From the NCBI RefSeq assembly GCF_035492295.1, contig NZ_DATJJK010000219.1, positions 1 through 12,874 on the forward strand: DNA of 12,874 nucleotides, in the 5' to 3' direction. How positions within the stretch are numbered: position 1 is the first letter of the stretch; every line of letters starts with the position of its first letter. The stretch comes from Acidisoma sp035492295. GTDB lineage: Bacteria > Pseudomonadota > Alphaproteobacteria > Acetobacterales > Acetobacteraceae. Positions 6,403-12,780 of the stretch are shown here, piece by piece. The translations under genes were made by a program, and so were the position numbers. The notes beneath the pieces were generated by a model. The model saw nothing but the letters and a program-made list of their open reading frames with translations. It made no database searches and had not been told where the DNA came from.

Positions 6403-7182
6403 ATGACCCACGCCGACAGCCCTGATCCCCAGGACCGCGAACTGGTCTCTCTCAGAGCCGAAGTGGCGGATCTCCGCCACACCCTGGGTGACGATGTCTG
6501 GCGACTCCGACGACTTGCCGAACTCGGCGTCGCCCAGGCGAAGCTCAACCACGATCTGCGCAACATCATGGCCTCCGCCCTGATGGTGGCGGATCGGCTG
6601 GAGACGTCGGAAGACAGCAAGGTGGCGCGTGCAGGCCGGCTCATCGTCGCCGCCCTGGAGCAGGCGACGGCGCTCATCAACACATCGCTGGATTTCGCCA
6701 ATGACGGCGCTCCCGCGCTCGCCCGCGCGCCCTGTCCGCTCGGCCTCCTGCTCGACGAGGTCGCCCAAGAGGTCCATGTCCAGCACCAGACCATGGCGGT
6801 CGAGTATCGGATGGCCGCCGATGTTACGATCGAGGCCGACCGCGCGCTGCTGCTCCGCGCGTTCGGCCACCTTCTTCGGACCGCGGCCAAAGCCCAGGCG
6901 CGGCGCATGGAGATCATGGTCGAGGCGCTGGCTGAAAAGATCGTCATCCATCTTTCAGATGACGGCCGCCCCTTCCGGGACGAACAGCTCGCCAATGCGC
7001 TGCGGCCCTTCTCGGGCGCCTTCCGCTTTGGCAGCAGCGGGCTCGGCCTCGTCATCGCCCGCGAACTGATCGAGGCGCATGGCGGCACCATCTCGGTCCG
7101 CCATGCAAGCGGGGAAGCGACCACCTGCATCGAGGTGACGCTTCCCCTCTCCGCCCCCTCGGGTCCGATCGGTTCAGGATGA
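6403..7182 (+). CDS. Soluble histidine-kinase-like protein with degenerate ATP-binding site
   Basis: The protein is 259 residues with no signal peptide or membrane segment, so it is probably cytoplasmic. An N-terminal coiled-coil-like stretch (about 12-45) leads to an H-box-like HDLRN at 50-54 with a candidate phospho-accepting H50, followed by a two-helix dimerisation-type region to about 105. The C-terminal half resembles a GHKL ATPase fold. The G2 box is clear (SSGLGL at 211-216, then IARELIEAHGG). The N-box is altered to GHLLRTAAK at 155-163, with no asparagine at the Mg-ligand position. The G1 box reads DDGRP at 186-190 instead of DxGxG. No sensor or receiver domain is present. It could be a weak kinase, a phosphotransfer protein or a pseudokinase partner. 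ChpT-like phosphotransferases share this two-part layout, but the intact G2 box argues against that assignment. The gene is divergent from rpmH and convergent with the MFS gene. Confidence 0.8.
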   Translation: MTHADSPDPQDRELVSLRAEVADLRHTLGDDVWRLRRLAELGVAQAKLNHDLRNIMASALMVADRLETSEDSKVARAGRLIVAALEQATALINTSLDFANDGAPALARAPCPLGLLLDEVAQEVHVQHQTMAVEYRMAADVTIEADRALLLRAFGHLLRTAAKAQARRMEIMVEALAEKIVIHLSDDGRPFRDEQLANALRPFSGAFRFGSSGLGLVIARELIEAHGGTISVRHASGEATTCIEVTLPLSAPSGPIGSG

Positions 7183-7185
7183 AGC

Positions 7186-7211
7186 AGACCCCGTCTCCGT
7201 AGACGAAGTCT
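7186..7211. terminator. Inverted repeat in the convergent gap, possible terminator
   Basis: AGAC-CC-CGTCT-CCGT-AGACG-AA-GTCT forms a 5-bp inner stem with a 4-nt loop and a 4-bp outer stem, interrupted by a CC/AA mismatch. It fills the 40-bp gap between two convergent genes, where a bidirectional terminator is expected. There is no T-tract on either side, so intrinsic termination is uncertain. Confidence 0.35.
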
Positions 7212-7222
7212 GATTCGGCAGC

Positions 7223-8431
7223 TCAGCTGCGGGCTTCGCCACCCATTTTGACGTGGCTCCGCTCCACGCCGAAGGCACAGAGGAGCGCAATGACGACGGC
7301 GACCACCCCGGCGACCCCGGCAAGGGCATAGCTGTAGTTGTGGTTGTAGGCCGCGCCGATCCGGGTCTGCAGCGTGGCATTATAGGAGGCGAGGAAATTG
7401 CCCAGCTGATAGACGAACCCCGGGAAGGTCGCGCGGATTCCGGGCGGCGAGAGCTCGTTGAGATGCGCCGGGATCACGCCCCAGGCGCCCTGGACCATGA
7501 ACTGCATGAGGAAGGCGCCAAGGCCGAGGAGCCAGGGCGAGTCCGAAAAGGCCCAGAGTGGGATGACGGGCAGTGAGAGAAGGGCGGCGATGACGATGGC
7601 CCAGCGCCGGCCGATGATTTGCGAAATCGAGCCGAAAGTGAGGCCACCCAGGATCGCACCGATGTTATAGACCAGCGCGATCACGGTGATGGTGTCGTGG
7701 CTGAAGCCATGCTGCACCTTCAGAAAAGCCTTGGGGTAGATGTCCTGTGTGCCGTGGCTGAAGAAGTTGAAGGCAGCCATGAGAATCACGGCATAGATCG
7801 TCAGGCCGGCGTGGCGCCGCAGAATGTCCCTGACCGGGACACGGGGCTCGCTCTGGCGGGCATGCCAGTCCGGACTTTCGGGCACGTTGCGGCGGATATA
7901 GACAACGAGCAGAGCCGGCAGGGCGCCCACGATGAAGAGTCCACGCCAGCCGACCAGGGGATAGAGCAGGCCGAAGGCGAGAGTCGCCAGGAGATAGCCC
8001 GAGGGATAGCCTGCCTGCAGCAGGCCAGAGACCCAGCCGCGCCATTTAGCCGGAATGGTCTCCATCGTCAGCGATGAGCCGACACCCCATTCGCCGCCCA
8101 TGGCAATGCCAAACAGCGCACGCAGGATCATGAAGGAGAGCAGCGTGGGCGCGAGGCCCGAGAGCAGTTCGAGCGCCGAGAAGCAGAGGATGTTGAACAT
8201 CATCACCGGCCGGCGGCCGTATTTATCAGCCAGGCGCCCGAAGATGAGCGCACCGAAGGCGCGCATCAGCAGAGTGAGTGTGATGGCAAGGCTCGCCGTG
8301 GTCAGGCCAACGCCGAAAGTCTTCGCCACATCATCGAAAACGAAGATCATGATGAAGAAGTCGAAGGCATCCAGCGTCCAGCCGAGATAGGCGGCAAGCA
8401 CCACGCGGCTGGCGTTCCGTGTATCGGACAT
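7223..8431 (-). CDS. MFS transporter, JEN/SHS-type monocarboxylate (lactate/pyruvate) permease candidate
   Basis: The protein is 402 residues with about 12 predicted transmembrane helices, an inner-membrane secondary transporter of the major facilitator superfamily. The start segment LGWTLDAFDFF (16-26) is typical of the sialate/lactate:proton symporter group. The loop 2-3 motif is GRLADKYGRRP at 65-75. At 222-230 the sequence NFFSHGTQD matches the JEN monocarboxylate-transporter signature NXX(S/T)HX(S/T)QDXXXT, except that the last threonine is K234. Proton-coupled uptake or export of lactate, pyruvate or a similar acid is therefore likely; the exact substrate is inferred. The ATG at 8431 has GGGGGA just upstream. 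The gene lies 124 nt downstream of the cupin gene, and that gap carries several inverted repeats. It may share the gloC-cupin transcript or have its own regulated promoter. Confidence 0.88.
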   Translation of the reverse strand: MSDTRNASRVVLAAYLGWTLDAFDFFIMIFVFDDVAKTFGVGLTTASLAITLTLLMRAFGALIFGRLADKYGRRPVMMFNILCFSALELLSGLAPTLLSFMILRALFGIAMGGEWGVGSSLTMETIPAKWRGWVSGLLQAGYPSGYLLATLAFGLLYPLVGWRGLFIVGALPALLVVYIRRNVPESPDWHARQSEPRVPVRDILRRHAGLTIYAVILMAAFNFFSHGTQDIYPKAFLKVQHGFSHDTITVIALVYNIGAILGGLTFGSISQIIGRRWAIVIAALLSLPVIPLWAFSDSPWLLGLGAFLMQFMVQGAWGVIPAHLNELSPPGIRATFPGFVYQLGNFLASYNATLQTRIGAAYNHNYSYALAGVAGVVAVVIALLCAFGVERSHVKMGGEARS

Positions 8432-8453
8432 CCGTCCCCCACATTGTTCGTTG

Positions 8454-8502
8454 TGACAGGTCAGCGCCGAGAAGCTTCACCGCTGGCAGCGGCATCCTGT
8501 CA
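8454..8502 (-). promoter_or_regulatory. Nested inverted repeats in the MFS leader
   Basis: TGACAGG (8454-8460) and CCTGTCA (8496-8502) are perfect 7-bp arms 35 nt apart. Between them lies a second inverted repeat, CCGCT-GGC-AGCGG (8480-8492). The structure ends 22 nt before the MFS start codon. It could be a paired regulator operator or a folded 5' UTR. I recognise no known riboswitch. Confidence 0.35.
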
Positions 8503-8518
8503 GTTTGGAGAGGAATTG

Positions 8519-8539
8519 CCAAGCTGGCGGAAAGCTTGG
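8519..8539 (-). terminator. 7-bp hairpin just after the cupin gene
   Basis: CCAAGCT and AGCTTGG are perfect inverted repeats around a 7-nt loop, starting 16 nt after the cupin stop on the minus strand. The following sequence, CAATTCCTCTCC, has no real T-tract, so it is a weak terminator or mRNA-end structure at best. It would help separate expression of the cupin and transporter genes. Confidence 0.3.
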
Positions 8540-8555
8540 GCGCCCGCGCCGGTGA

Positions 8556-9020
8556 TTAGCCGTGACGGTGAATGGGGTCGATCCACGCGACATTCTCCGG
8601 CTTCTCCACCGGCTCAATGTCGAGGTTGACGACGATAGCCTCGCCGCCGCTCCGCACCAGCACGCATTCCAGCGGCTCATCGGTCCCGGCATTGATCTCC
8701 TGATGCGGAACGAAGGGCGGCACGTAGATGAAGTCTCCTGGGCCTGCTTCGGCCACGAATTCCAGATGGTCGCCCCAGCGCATGCGGGCCCGGCCACGCA
8801 GCACGTAAATGACACTCTCGAGATCGCCATGATGATGCGCGCCGGTTTTGGCATGCGGCGCGATCGTCACCGTGCCGGCCCAGATCTTCTGAGCGCCGGT
8901 ACGCGCCGCGGTGATGGCGGCGGCGCGCTCCATCCCCGGCGTCGACGCCGTATTGGGATCGAGCTGATTGCCCGGGATGACCTGGACGCCGTCATCGCGC
9001 CAGCGTGCCGCGTCCGTCAT
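8556..9020 (-). CDS. Single-domain cupin protein
   Basis: This is a 154-residue cytoplasmic protein with one cupin beta-barrel. Cupin motif 1 is GAHHHGDLESVIYVLRG at 60-76, with metal ligands H62, H64 and E68. Motif 2 is PGDFIYVPPFVPHQEIN at 94-110, with H106. All four usual metal ligands are therefore present, and a bound divalent metal is expected. The N-terminal 30 or so residues carry a PGNQLD segment before the barrel. Cupins of this type include small dioxygenases, isomerases and ligand-binding proteins, and the sequence does not tell which. The ATG overlaps the gloC stop (ATGA, 4 nt), so the two are almost certainly cotranslated, suggesting a linked role. A monocarboxylate transporter follows. 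Confidence 0.92.
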   Translation of the reverse strand: MTDAARWRDDGVQVIPGNQLDPNTASTPGMERAAAITAARTGAQKIWAGTVTIAPHAKTGAHHHGDLESVIYVLRGRARMRWGDHLEFVAEAGPGDFIYVPPFVPHQEINAGTDEPLECVLVRSGGEAIVVNLDIEPVEKPENVAWIDPIHRHG

Positions 9021-9682
9021 GCGCCCTCGACAAGAAAAGGATTGGTCTGGCGCTCGGTCCCGATGGTCGAGCGTGCACCATGGCCGCAGATGAAGACGGT
9101 GCGGTCGTCCAGCACCATCAGCTTCTCGCGGATCGAGCGGAGCAGCGCCGCGCTGTCGCCATAGGGGAAGTCGGTACGGCCCACGGAGCCGCGAAACAGC
9201 ACGTCACCGACGATGCCGAAGCCGAGGTCACGGGCGACGAACACAATGTGGCCCGGTGTATGGCCCGGGCAGTGCAGCACCTCGAAATCATGCCCGGCGA
9301 TCTCGACGCGGTCGCCCTCCGCGAGCCAGCGATCCGGCAGAAAGGCGCGGGCATCGGTGATGCCGTAGCCCTCGCCAGTAACCTGCAGACCGTCGAGCAG
9401 AAAGCGGTCGCGCTCGTCCGGCCCCCAGATTTCGACCGGTGCAGCCTGCTTTGCCGAAAGTGCGTCGCGCAAGCGCGCGGCACCACCGGCATGGTCAATA
9501 TGGCCATGGGTGAGAAGAATGCGGTCGACGGTGATGCCGGTGGCGGCAGCCGTTTCGAGCAGCCTGTCGACATCGCCGCCCGGATCGATGACCACGCCAT
9601 GCAGCGTCTCGTCATCCCAGATGAAGGCGCAGTTCTGCTGGAACGGCGTCACCTGCTCGATCGCGATCTTCAACTGCCCCAC
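9017..9682 (-). CDS. gloC: GloC/YcbL-type glyoxalase II (hydroxyacylglutathione hydrolase), metallo-beta-lactamase fold
   Basis: The enzyme is expected to hydrolyse S-D-lactoylglutathione to D-lactate and glutathione, the second step of methylglyoxal detoxification, in the cytoplasm. I start it at the GTG at 9682 (221 residues) because TGAGGGG lies 6 nt upstream; the longer open frame would overlap the preceding gene and has no family-like sequence. The metal site is complete: THGHIDH at 58-64, H141 in CPGHTPGH, D160 in GDVLFRGSVGRTDFP, and H201 in CGHG. The order of these blocks and the ending ERQTNPFL match E. coli YcbL closely, and the protein lacks the C-terminal substrate-binding domain of classical GloB. 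The ribosome-binding sequence overlaps the stop of the upstream DUF6134-like gene, and the stop overlaps the cupin start. Other thioester substrates are possible. Confidence 0.9.
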   Translation of the reverse strand: MGQLKIAIEQVTPFQQNCAFIWDDETLHGVVIDPGGDVDRLLETAAATGITVDRILLTHGHIDHAGGAARLRDALSAKQAAPVEIWGPDERDRFLLDGLQVTGEGYGITDARAFLPDRWLAEGDRVEIAGHDFEVLHCPGHTPGHIVFVARDLGFGIVGDVLFRGSVGRTDFPYGDSAALLRSIREKLMVLDDRTVFICGHGARSTIGTERQTNPFLVEGA

Positions 9683-9692
9683 GGCCGACCCC

Positions 9693-10403
9693 TCAGACCT
9701 TTTCGTAAGTGACGAGGGAACCGTCATCCGCCTTGAAAGACAAGCCCACCCATTCCCAGGCGTCGGTGAAGAAGGTGTCGAAATGGAGATCGCCCCGCGC
9801 GGCGAAGTGGCGGGCCGGAATTCTGCCGCCCTCGGCCGTCACGACATCGGTCATGCCGTGGCTGGTCACCACGGGGCGCATCAGGCGTCCATCCTGGGTG
9901 TTGATCATCGGCCCCTGCAGCATGGCGTGGTTCCATTGCGAGGTGGGGAGCGCCCCTGGCGGCGCTTCGTAGCCTGCCGGGTCGGCGGTGCCGCGGACCA
10001 TGAATTTCTCGTTCACCCGCCAGCCCTGGGCGTAATAATTCCGTCCATTCTTCTGGGTGGTGGCGGCGAAGCTCAGTAGCTGGCCATTGTCCCATGTCTC
10101 GGTCTCGTGGTGGTGCAGCCGAAAGACCGTGACCATCGCCATCGTGACACGGATTGAGACATCGACGAAGACCGTCATCTTCGTGCCGGAGCGTTCGAAG
10201 GAGACCGTCTCATGGCCGATCTTCTCGTTCTCACGGATGAGATTGAAGGTGAGTTCGTTGTCGGGCGGCACTTCCTGGGCTCGGGCGCCACCGGCCATAA
10301 GGAGGGCGGCTCCTGTCGCCCCCATGCCGAGCAGCGAACGCCGGCCCATGCCGAGACCCCAGGGGCGTTGAGGCGAAAGCTTGGGGGGATGCTGCTCCGT
10401 CAT
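9693..10403 (-). CDS. Tat-exported DUF6134-like protein
   Basis: The start is set at the ATG at 10403 (236 residues), with ACGAGG 7 nt upstream; the frame is open 27 codons further but without such a site. Residues 19-42 form a Tat-type signal: MGRRSLLG, a hydrophobic stretch and likely cleavage after ARA, so the protein should be folded in the cytoplasm and exported to the periplasm. The mature part follows the pattern I associate with DUF6134: a strand with KIGHETVSF, a central VFRLHHHETETW with three histidines at 97-99, then a LLSFAATTQKNG strand, and a C-terminal half ending in VGLSFKADDGSLVTYEKV. No enzymatic signature is visible and the family function is unknown. It is the first gene of the gloC-cupin group, with its stop 10 nt from the gloC start. 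The DUF assignment is from memory of the family pattern. Confidence 0.82.
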   Translation of the reverse strand: MTEQHPPKLSPQRPWGLGMGRRSLLGMGATGAALLMAGGARAQEVPPDNELTFNLIRENEKIGHETVSFERSGTKMTVFVDVSIRVTMAMVTVFRLHHHETETWDNGQLLSFAATTQKNGRNYYAQGWRVNEKFMVRGTADPAGYEAPPGALPTSQWNHAMLQGPMINTQDGRLMRPVVTSHGMTDVVTAEGGRIPARHFAARGDLHFDTFFTDAWEWVGLSFKADDGSLVTYEKV

Positions 10404-10442
10404 ACACAAGCCTCGTGCCAAGCGGTGCCGATCGGCTTTTTG

Positions 10443-10456
10443 TCCTGCGGGCAGGA
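10443..10456. promoter_or_regulatory. Perfect inverted repeat between divergent genes, possible operator
   Basis: TCCTGC-GG-GCAGGA is a 14-bp repeat with 6-bp arms. It lies about 40 nt upstream of the DUF6134-like start and 168 nt upstream of sixA, in the 220-bp divergent gap. No matching promoter hexamers were found, and no T-tract follows on either strand. An operator role is only a suggestion. Confidence 0.25.
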
Positions 10457-10623
10457 ATGGCATGTCTTTGCGCGCATGGGGCATATCTCCGTGGTCAAGA
10501 TTCTTGCGGTCCGGCGGGCAGCGCCGCGCCTGGGCTCATCCATCCGGGTAGGTGCCAGCCCTTATGACGGGAATCCGCGCCGCGGCTGGCGACAGGAACG
10601 GATTTTCGTGCGAGGATCGGGTC

Positions 10624-11154
10624 ATGCGCCAGCTCCTTCTCCTGCGCCACGCCAAGTCGCGTTGGGACGATCCCAGCCTCAGCGACCACGACCGTCCACT
10701 CGATACGGAAGGGAAGGCTGATGCAACCGCGATGCGCAGCGCGATCCAGAGACTGGGCTTTAGGCCGGATCTCGTCCTGGTCTCCTCCGCCCGGCGGACG
10801 CGGGAAACGCTGGAGCGGATCGAGCCGCTGAGCGGGACGCCGCGCATCGAGAAGACCGGCGACCTCTATTTGGCCAGCCCACGGCAGATTCTGGACCTTC
10901 TGGCCGGAGTACCGGCCGATGCCGAAAGTGTTCTTGTAATTGGCCATAATCCGGGCCTCCACGACCTCGCGATGAGTCTCCTCGGTGCCCATGCCGCGAG
11001 CCTGGGGCAGCCGGGTAGCCAGCGCCTTGCCCGCGGCTTTCCCACCGCGGCCCTTGCGGAATTCGCGCTCGCCGGCAGCTGGCGCAGCCTTCCGGAAGGT
11101 GCCCGACTGATCCGCTTTCTTACTCCGCATGATCTGCAACCTGCCGCAAGTTAA
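10624..11154 (+). CDS. sixA: SixA-type phosphohistidine phosphatase (histidine phosphatase superfamily)
   Basis: This is a 176-residue cytoplasmic protein of the histidine phosphatase superfamily, SixA branch (COG2062), which removes phosphate from phosphohistidine, for example on HPt domains or PTS proteins. The catalytic RHAKS motif is at 8-12 with nucleophile H9. SSARRTRETLE at 54-64 supplies the second arginine (R57), and IGHNPGLHDL at 107-115 holds the second histidine H108. The start at 10624 has GAGGA 7-8 nt upstream. An in-frame GTG at 10552 would add 24 residues before the conserved strand, so I reject it. The stop codon shares one base with the ATG of the CYTH-CHAD gene (TAATG), indicating coupled translation. 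The native substrate is not shown by the sequence. A histidine-kinase-like gene lies 3.4 kb away, but a link is not demonstrated. Confidence 0.92.
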   Translation: MRQLLLLRHAKSRWDDPSLSDHDRPLDTEGKADATAMRSAIQRLGFRPDLVLVSSARRTRETLERIEPLSGTPRIEKTGDLYLASPRQILDLLAGVPADAESVLVIGHNPGLHDLAMSLLGAHAASLGQPGSQRLARGFPTAALAEFALAGSWRSLPEGARLIRFLTPHDLQPAAS

Positions 11155-12755
11155 TGTCTAGCGAAGAAGTCGTCACCAATTCCTTGATCATACTCGAACT
11201 TACCTATCCCTCCACTGCCGAACAGGATGTTCTGCGGCACCCTGCCTTGAAGCCCCGCGGGCGTAGGCCCCGCGCCCGAAAGCTGGAACGGGTCTGGCAC
11301 GACACGGTCGATTTCCAGCTTGCCCATCGCGATCTCGCCCTCTCTGAATACGCCGGACAATGGCATCTGGATCGCCTCGGCCTCGGTTGGCCCCGCCGGC
11401 CGGGCACCGCTGCGGCACTGATCGCCGACGCCATCAATCCCGCCGGCATCGAGGCGGAGCTCGGCGAGGCGCTGCCGGGGCCGCTCCGCAGCGTCACCCG
11501 CTTCACGGGTGAGATCTTGCGACTGCCAATCACGCTGGACGGCGGCCCCGCCGAATGCCGCATTCTGCGGGGCACGCTTTTCGCGCTCGGGCTTTCGGGC
11601 GAGGCCAGCGCCCCGCATCCCGTCTACCGCATGGAGATCGAGGCGACCGCTGCAGCCGCTGTGGATCTGGCGCAGCAACTGGCGGCCGACCTTCCGGTCC
11701 AGCCAGCCGTCGCGACCCTGCCTCACGAAGCGCTGCTGCTGCGGGGAACCAGGATCAAGGCGCCGCCCGCCCCGCCGCTCGATCCCGGAATGGCAACGGA
11801 GGACGCGCTCGCCATCATCGCCTCCGGCTTCGTCACCACCTTCCTCACGCGCCTTGGCCAGATCCCGGGGCGCAGCGGCCCCGAGCCCGTGCATCAAGCG
11901 CGCGTCACCATGCGGCGCCTGCGCGCCCTCATGCTCGCCTTCCGTCCTATTCTGAAGGACAGCGAGGACCGCGTGAAGGACCTGCTCGTGGAACTCAAGG
12001 CGGTGCTGGGCCCGGCCCGCGACTGGGACGTCTTCCTCTCCGAGACGGTGGCACCGATTGCGGCCAGCCTGCCGGAGGATCAGCCCGCCATGCTTTGGCT
12101 GCGCGACGCAGCCGAGGCACAGCGCGAAAGCGCCTATGCCGCCCTCATCGCTTATCAGCATCAGGCAGACTATCGCGCCCTCCTCTGGCAGCTGGCCGCG
12201 CTTTGCCTCGGCGTCGGCTGGCGGCATTTCGCGCCCTCCGTGCCCGAGCAGCAGGAGCAGCCGGACGGACCGAGCGTGGCAGCGGGCGCCGCCCCTCCGC
12301 CCCCGCTCGCCGCGGATCCGAAGGCCGAGGGCGACATGAGCCGCCTCGGCGAATTCGCACTCCGCTGCATTGACGGCCGTTGGAAGAAAACAGCCCGCCC
12401 GTTGCGTGACGTCATCCCCATGCCGGTGACCGAGCTTCATCAGCTGCGCATCAAGTGCAAGAAGCTCCGCTACCAGGCGGAGATGTTCCAGGACGCGCTG
12501 CCCGGCAAGGCAGCCCGCAAGCTGGTCCGCCGCCTCACCAATACCCAGGAGATCATGGGCGAACTCAATGACGGGGCGGTCGCCGGTGACCTCGCTGAGA
12601 GCTTGCGCCCGAAGACGAGGACCACGGCACGGGAGCAGGTGCTGGCGGCAGAGGCCACAGGTCTGGTCCGCGGCTACGGTCTGGGTCGCGCCAGCGGCAG
12701 CCGCGAAGCGGTCATCGCGGCTTGGCGGAAACTCGTGAAGTCTAATCCTTTTTAA
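11154..12755 (+). CDS. CYTH-CHAD domain protein with degenerate CYTH half
   Basis: The protein is 533 residues, without signal peptide. The C-terminal half (about 215-525) is a CHAD domain, an alpha-helical, basic module that binds polyphosphate. Its two hallmark histidine helices are VHQARVTMRRLRA at 246-258 (H247, R250, R254, R255) and ELHQLRIKCKKLRY at 427-440 (H429, R432, K436, K437, R439). They are split by a Pro/Ala-rich insert at about 362-395. The N-terminal half (about 12-200) has the layout of a CYTH (triphosphate tunnel) domain, but the ExExK motif reads ILELT (13-17), lacking the first Glu and the Lys. The HDT segment (49-51) is kept, while the following basic residues are reduced to ALSEYAGQW. 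Triphosphatase activity is therefore unlikely. The start overlaps the sixA stop by one base and has no strong ribosome-binding sequence, so translation depends on sixA. The final codons lie in a short direct repeat. Confidence 0.88.
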   Translation: MSSEEVVTNSLIILELTYPSTAEQDVLRHPALKPRGRRPRARKLERVWHDTVDFQLAHRDLALSEYAGQWHLDRLGLGWPRRPGTAAALIADAINPAGIEAELGEALPGPLRSVTRFTGEILRLPITLDGGPAECRILRGTLFALGLSGEASAPHPVYRMEIEATAAAAVDLAQQLAADLPVQPAVATLPHEALLLRGTRIKAPPAPPLDPGMATEDALAIIASGFVTTFLTRLGQIPGRSGPEPVHQARVTMRRLRALMLAFRPILKDSEDRVKDLLVELKAVLGPARDWDVFLSETVAPIAASLPEDQPAMLWLRDAAEAQRESAYAALIAYQHQADYRALLWQLAALCLGVGWRHFAPSVPEQQEQPDGPSVAAGAAPPPPLAADPKAEGDMSRLGEFALRCIDGRWKKTARPLRDVIPMPVTELHQLRIKCKKLRYQAEMFQDALPGKAARKLVRRLTNTQEIMGELNDGAVAGDLAESLRPKTRTTAREQVLAAEATGLVRGYGLGRASGSREAVIAAWRKLVKSNPF

Positions 12756-12780
12756 ACCCGTCCAGTCTCATCCTTTTTGA
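12739..12780. repeat. Short direct repeat across the CHAD gene stop
   Basis: AGTCTAATCCTTTTTAA (12739-12755) and AGTCTCATCCTTTTTGA (12764-12780) match at 15 of 17 positions, with a 25-nt period. The first copy encodes the last five codons and the stop of the CYTH-CHAD gene. This could be a local duplication, the edge of an interspersed element, or a T-rich termination region on the plus strand. Confidence 0.6.

Noticed and set aside
6247..7130. Two long minus-strand frames opposite the kinase-like gene
   Set aside because: Both lack family features, while the plus-strand protein has clear H-box and G2-box motifs.
7183..7222. A classical intrinsic terminator between the convergent genes
   Set aside because: An inverted repeat exists but no T-tract follows, so I list it only as a possible terminator.
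9683..9727. A longer GloC start overlapping the upstream gene
   Set aside because: The GTG at 9682 has TGAGGGG at 6 nt and gives the normal YcbL-type N-terminus.
10495..11139. A 214-codon minus-strand frame opposite sixA
   Set aside because: Its translation has no coherent domain and sixA motifs on the plus strand are complete.
11151..12440. A 429-codon minus-strand frame opposite the CYTH-CHAD gene
   Set aside because: Arg/Gly-rich mirror frame; the plus-strand CHAD helices are unmistakable.
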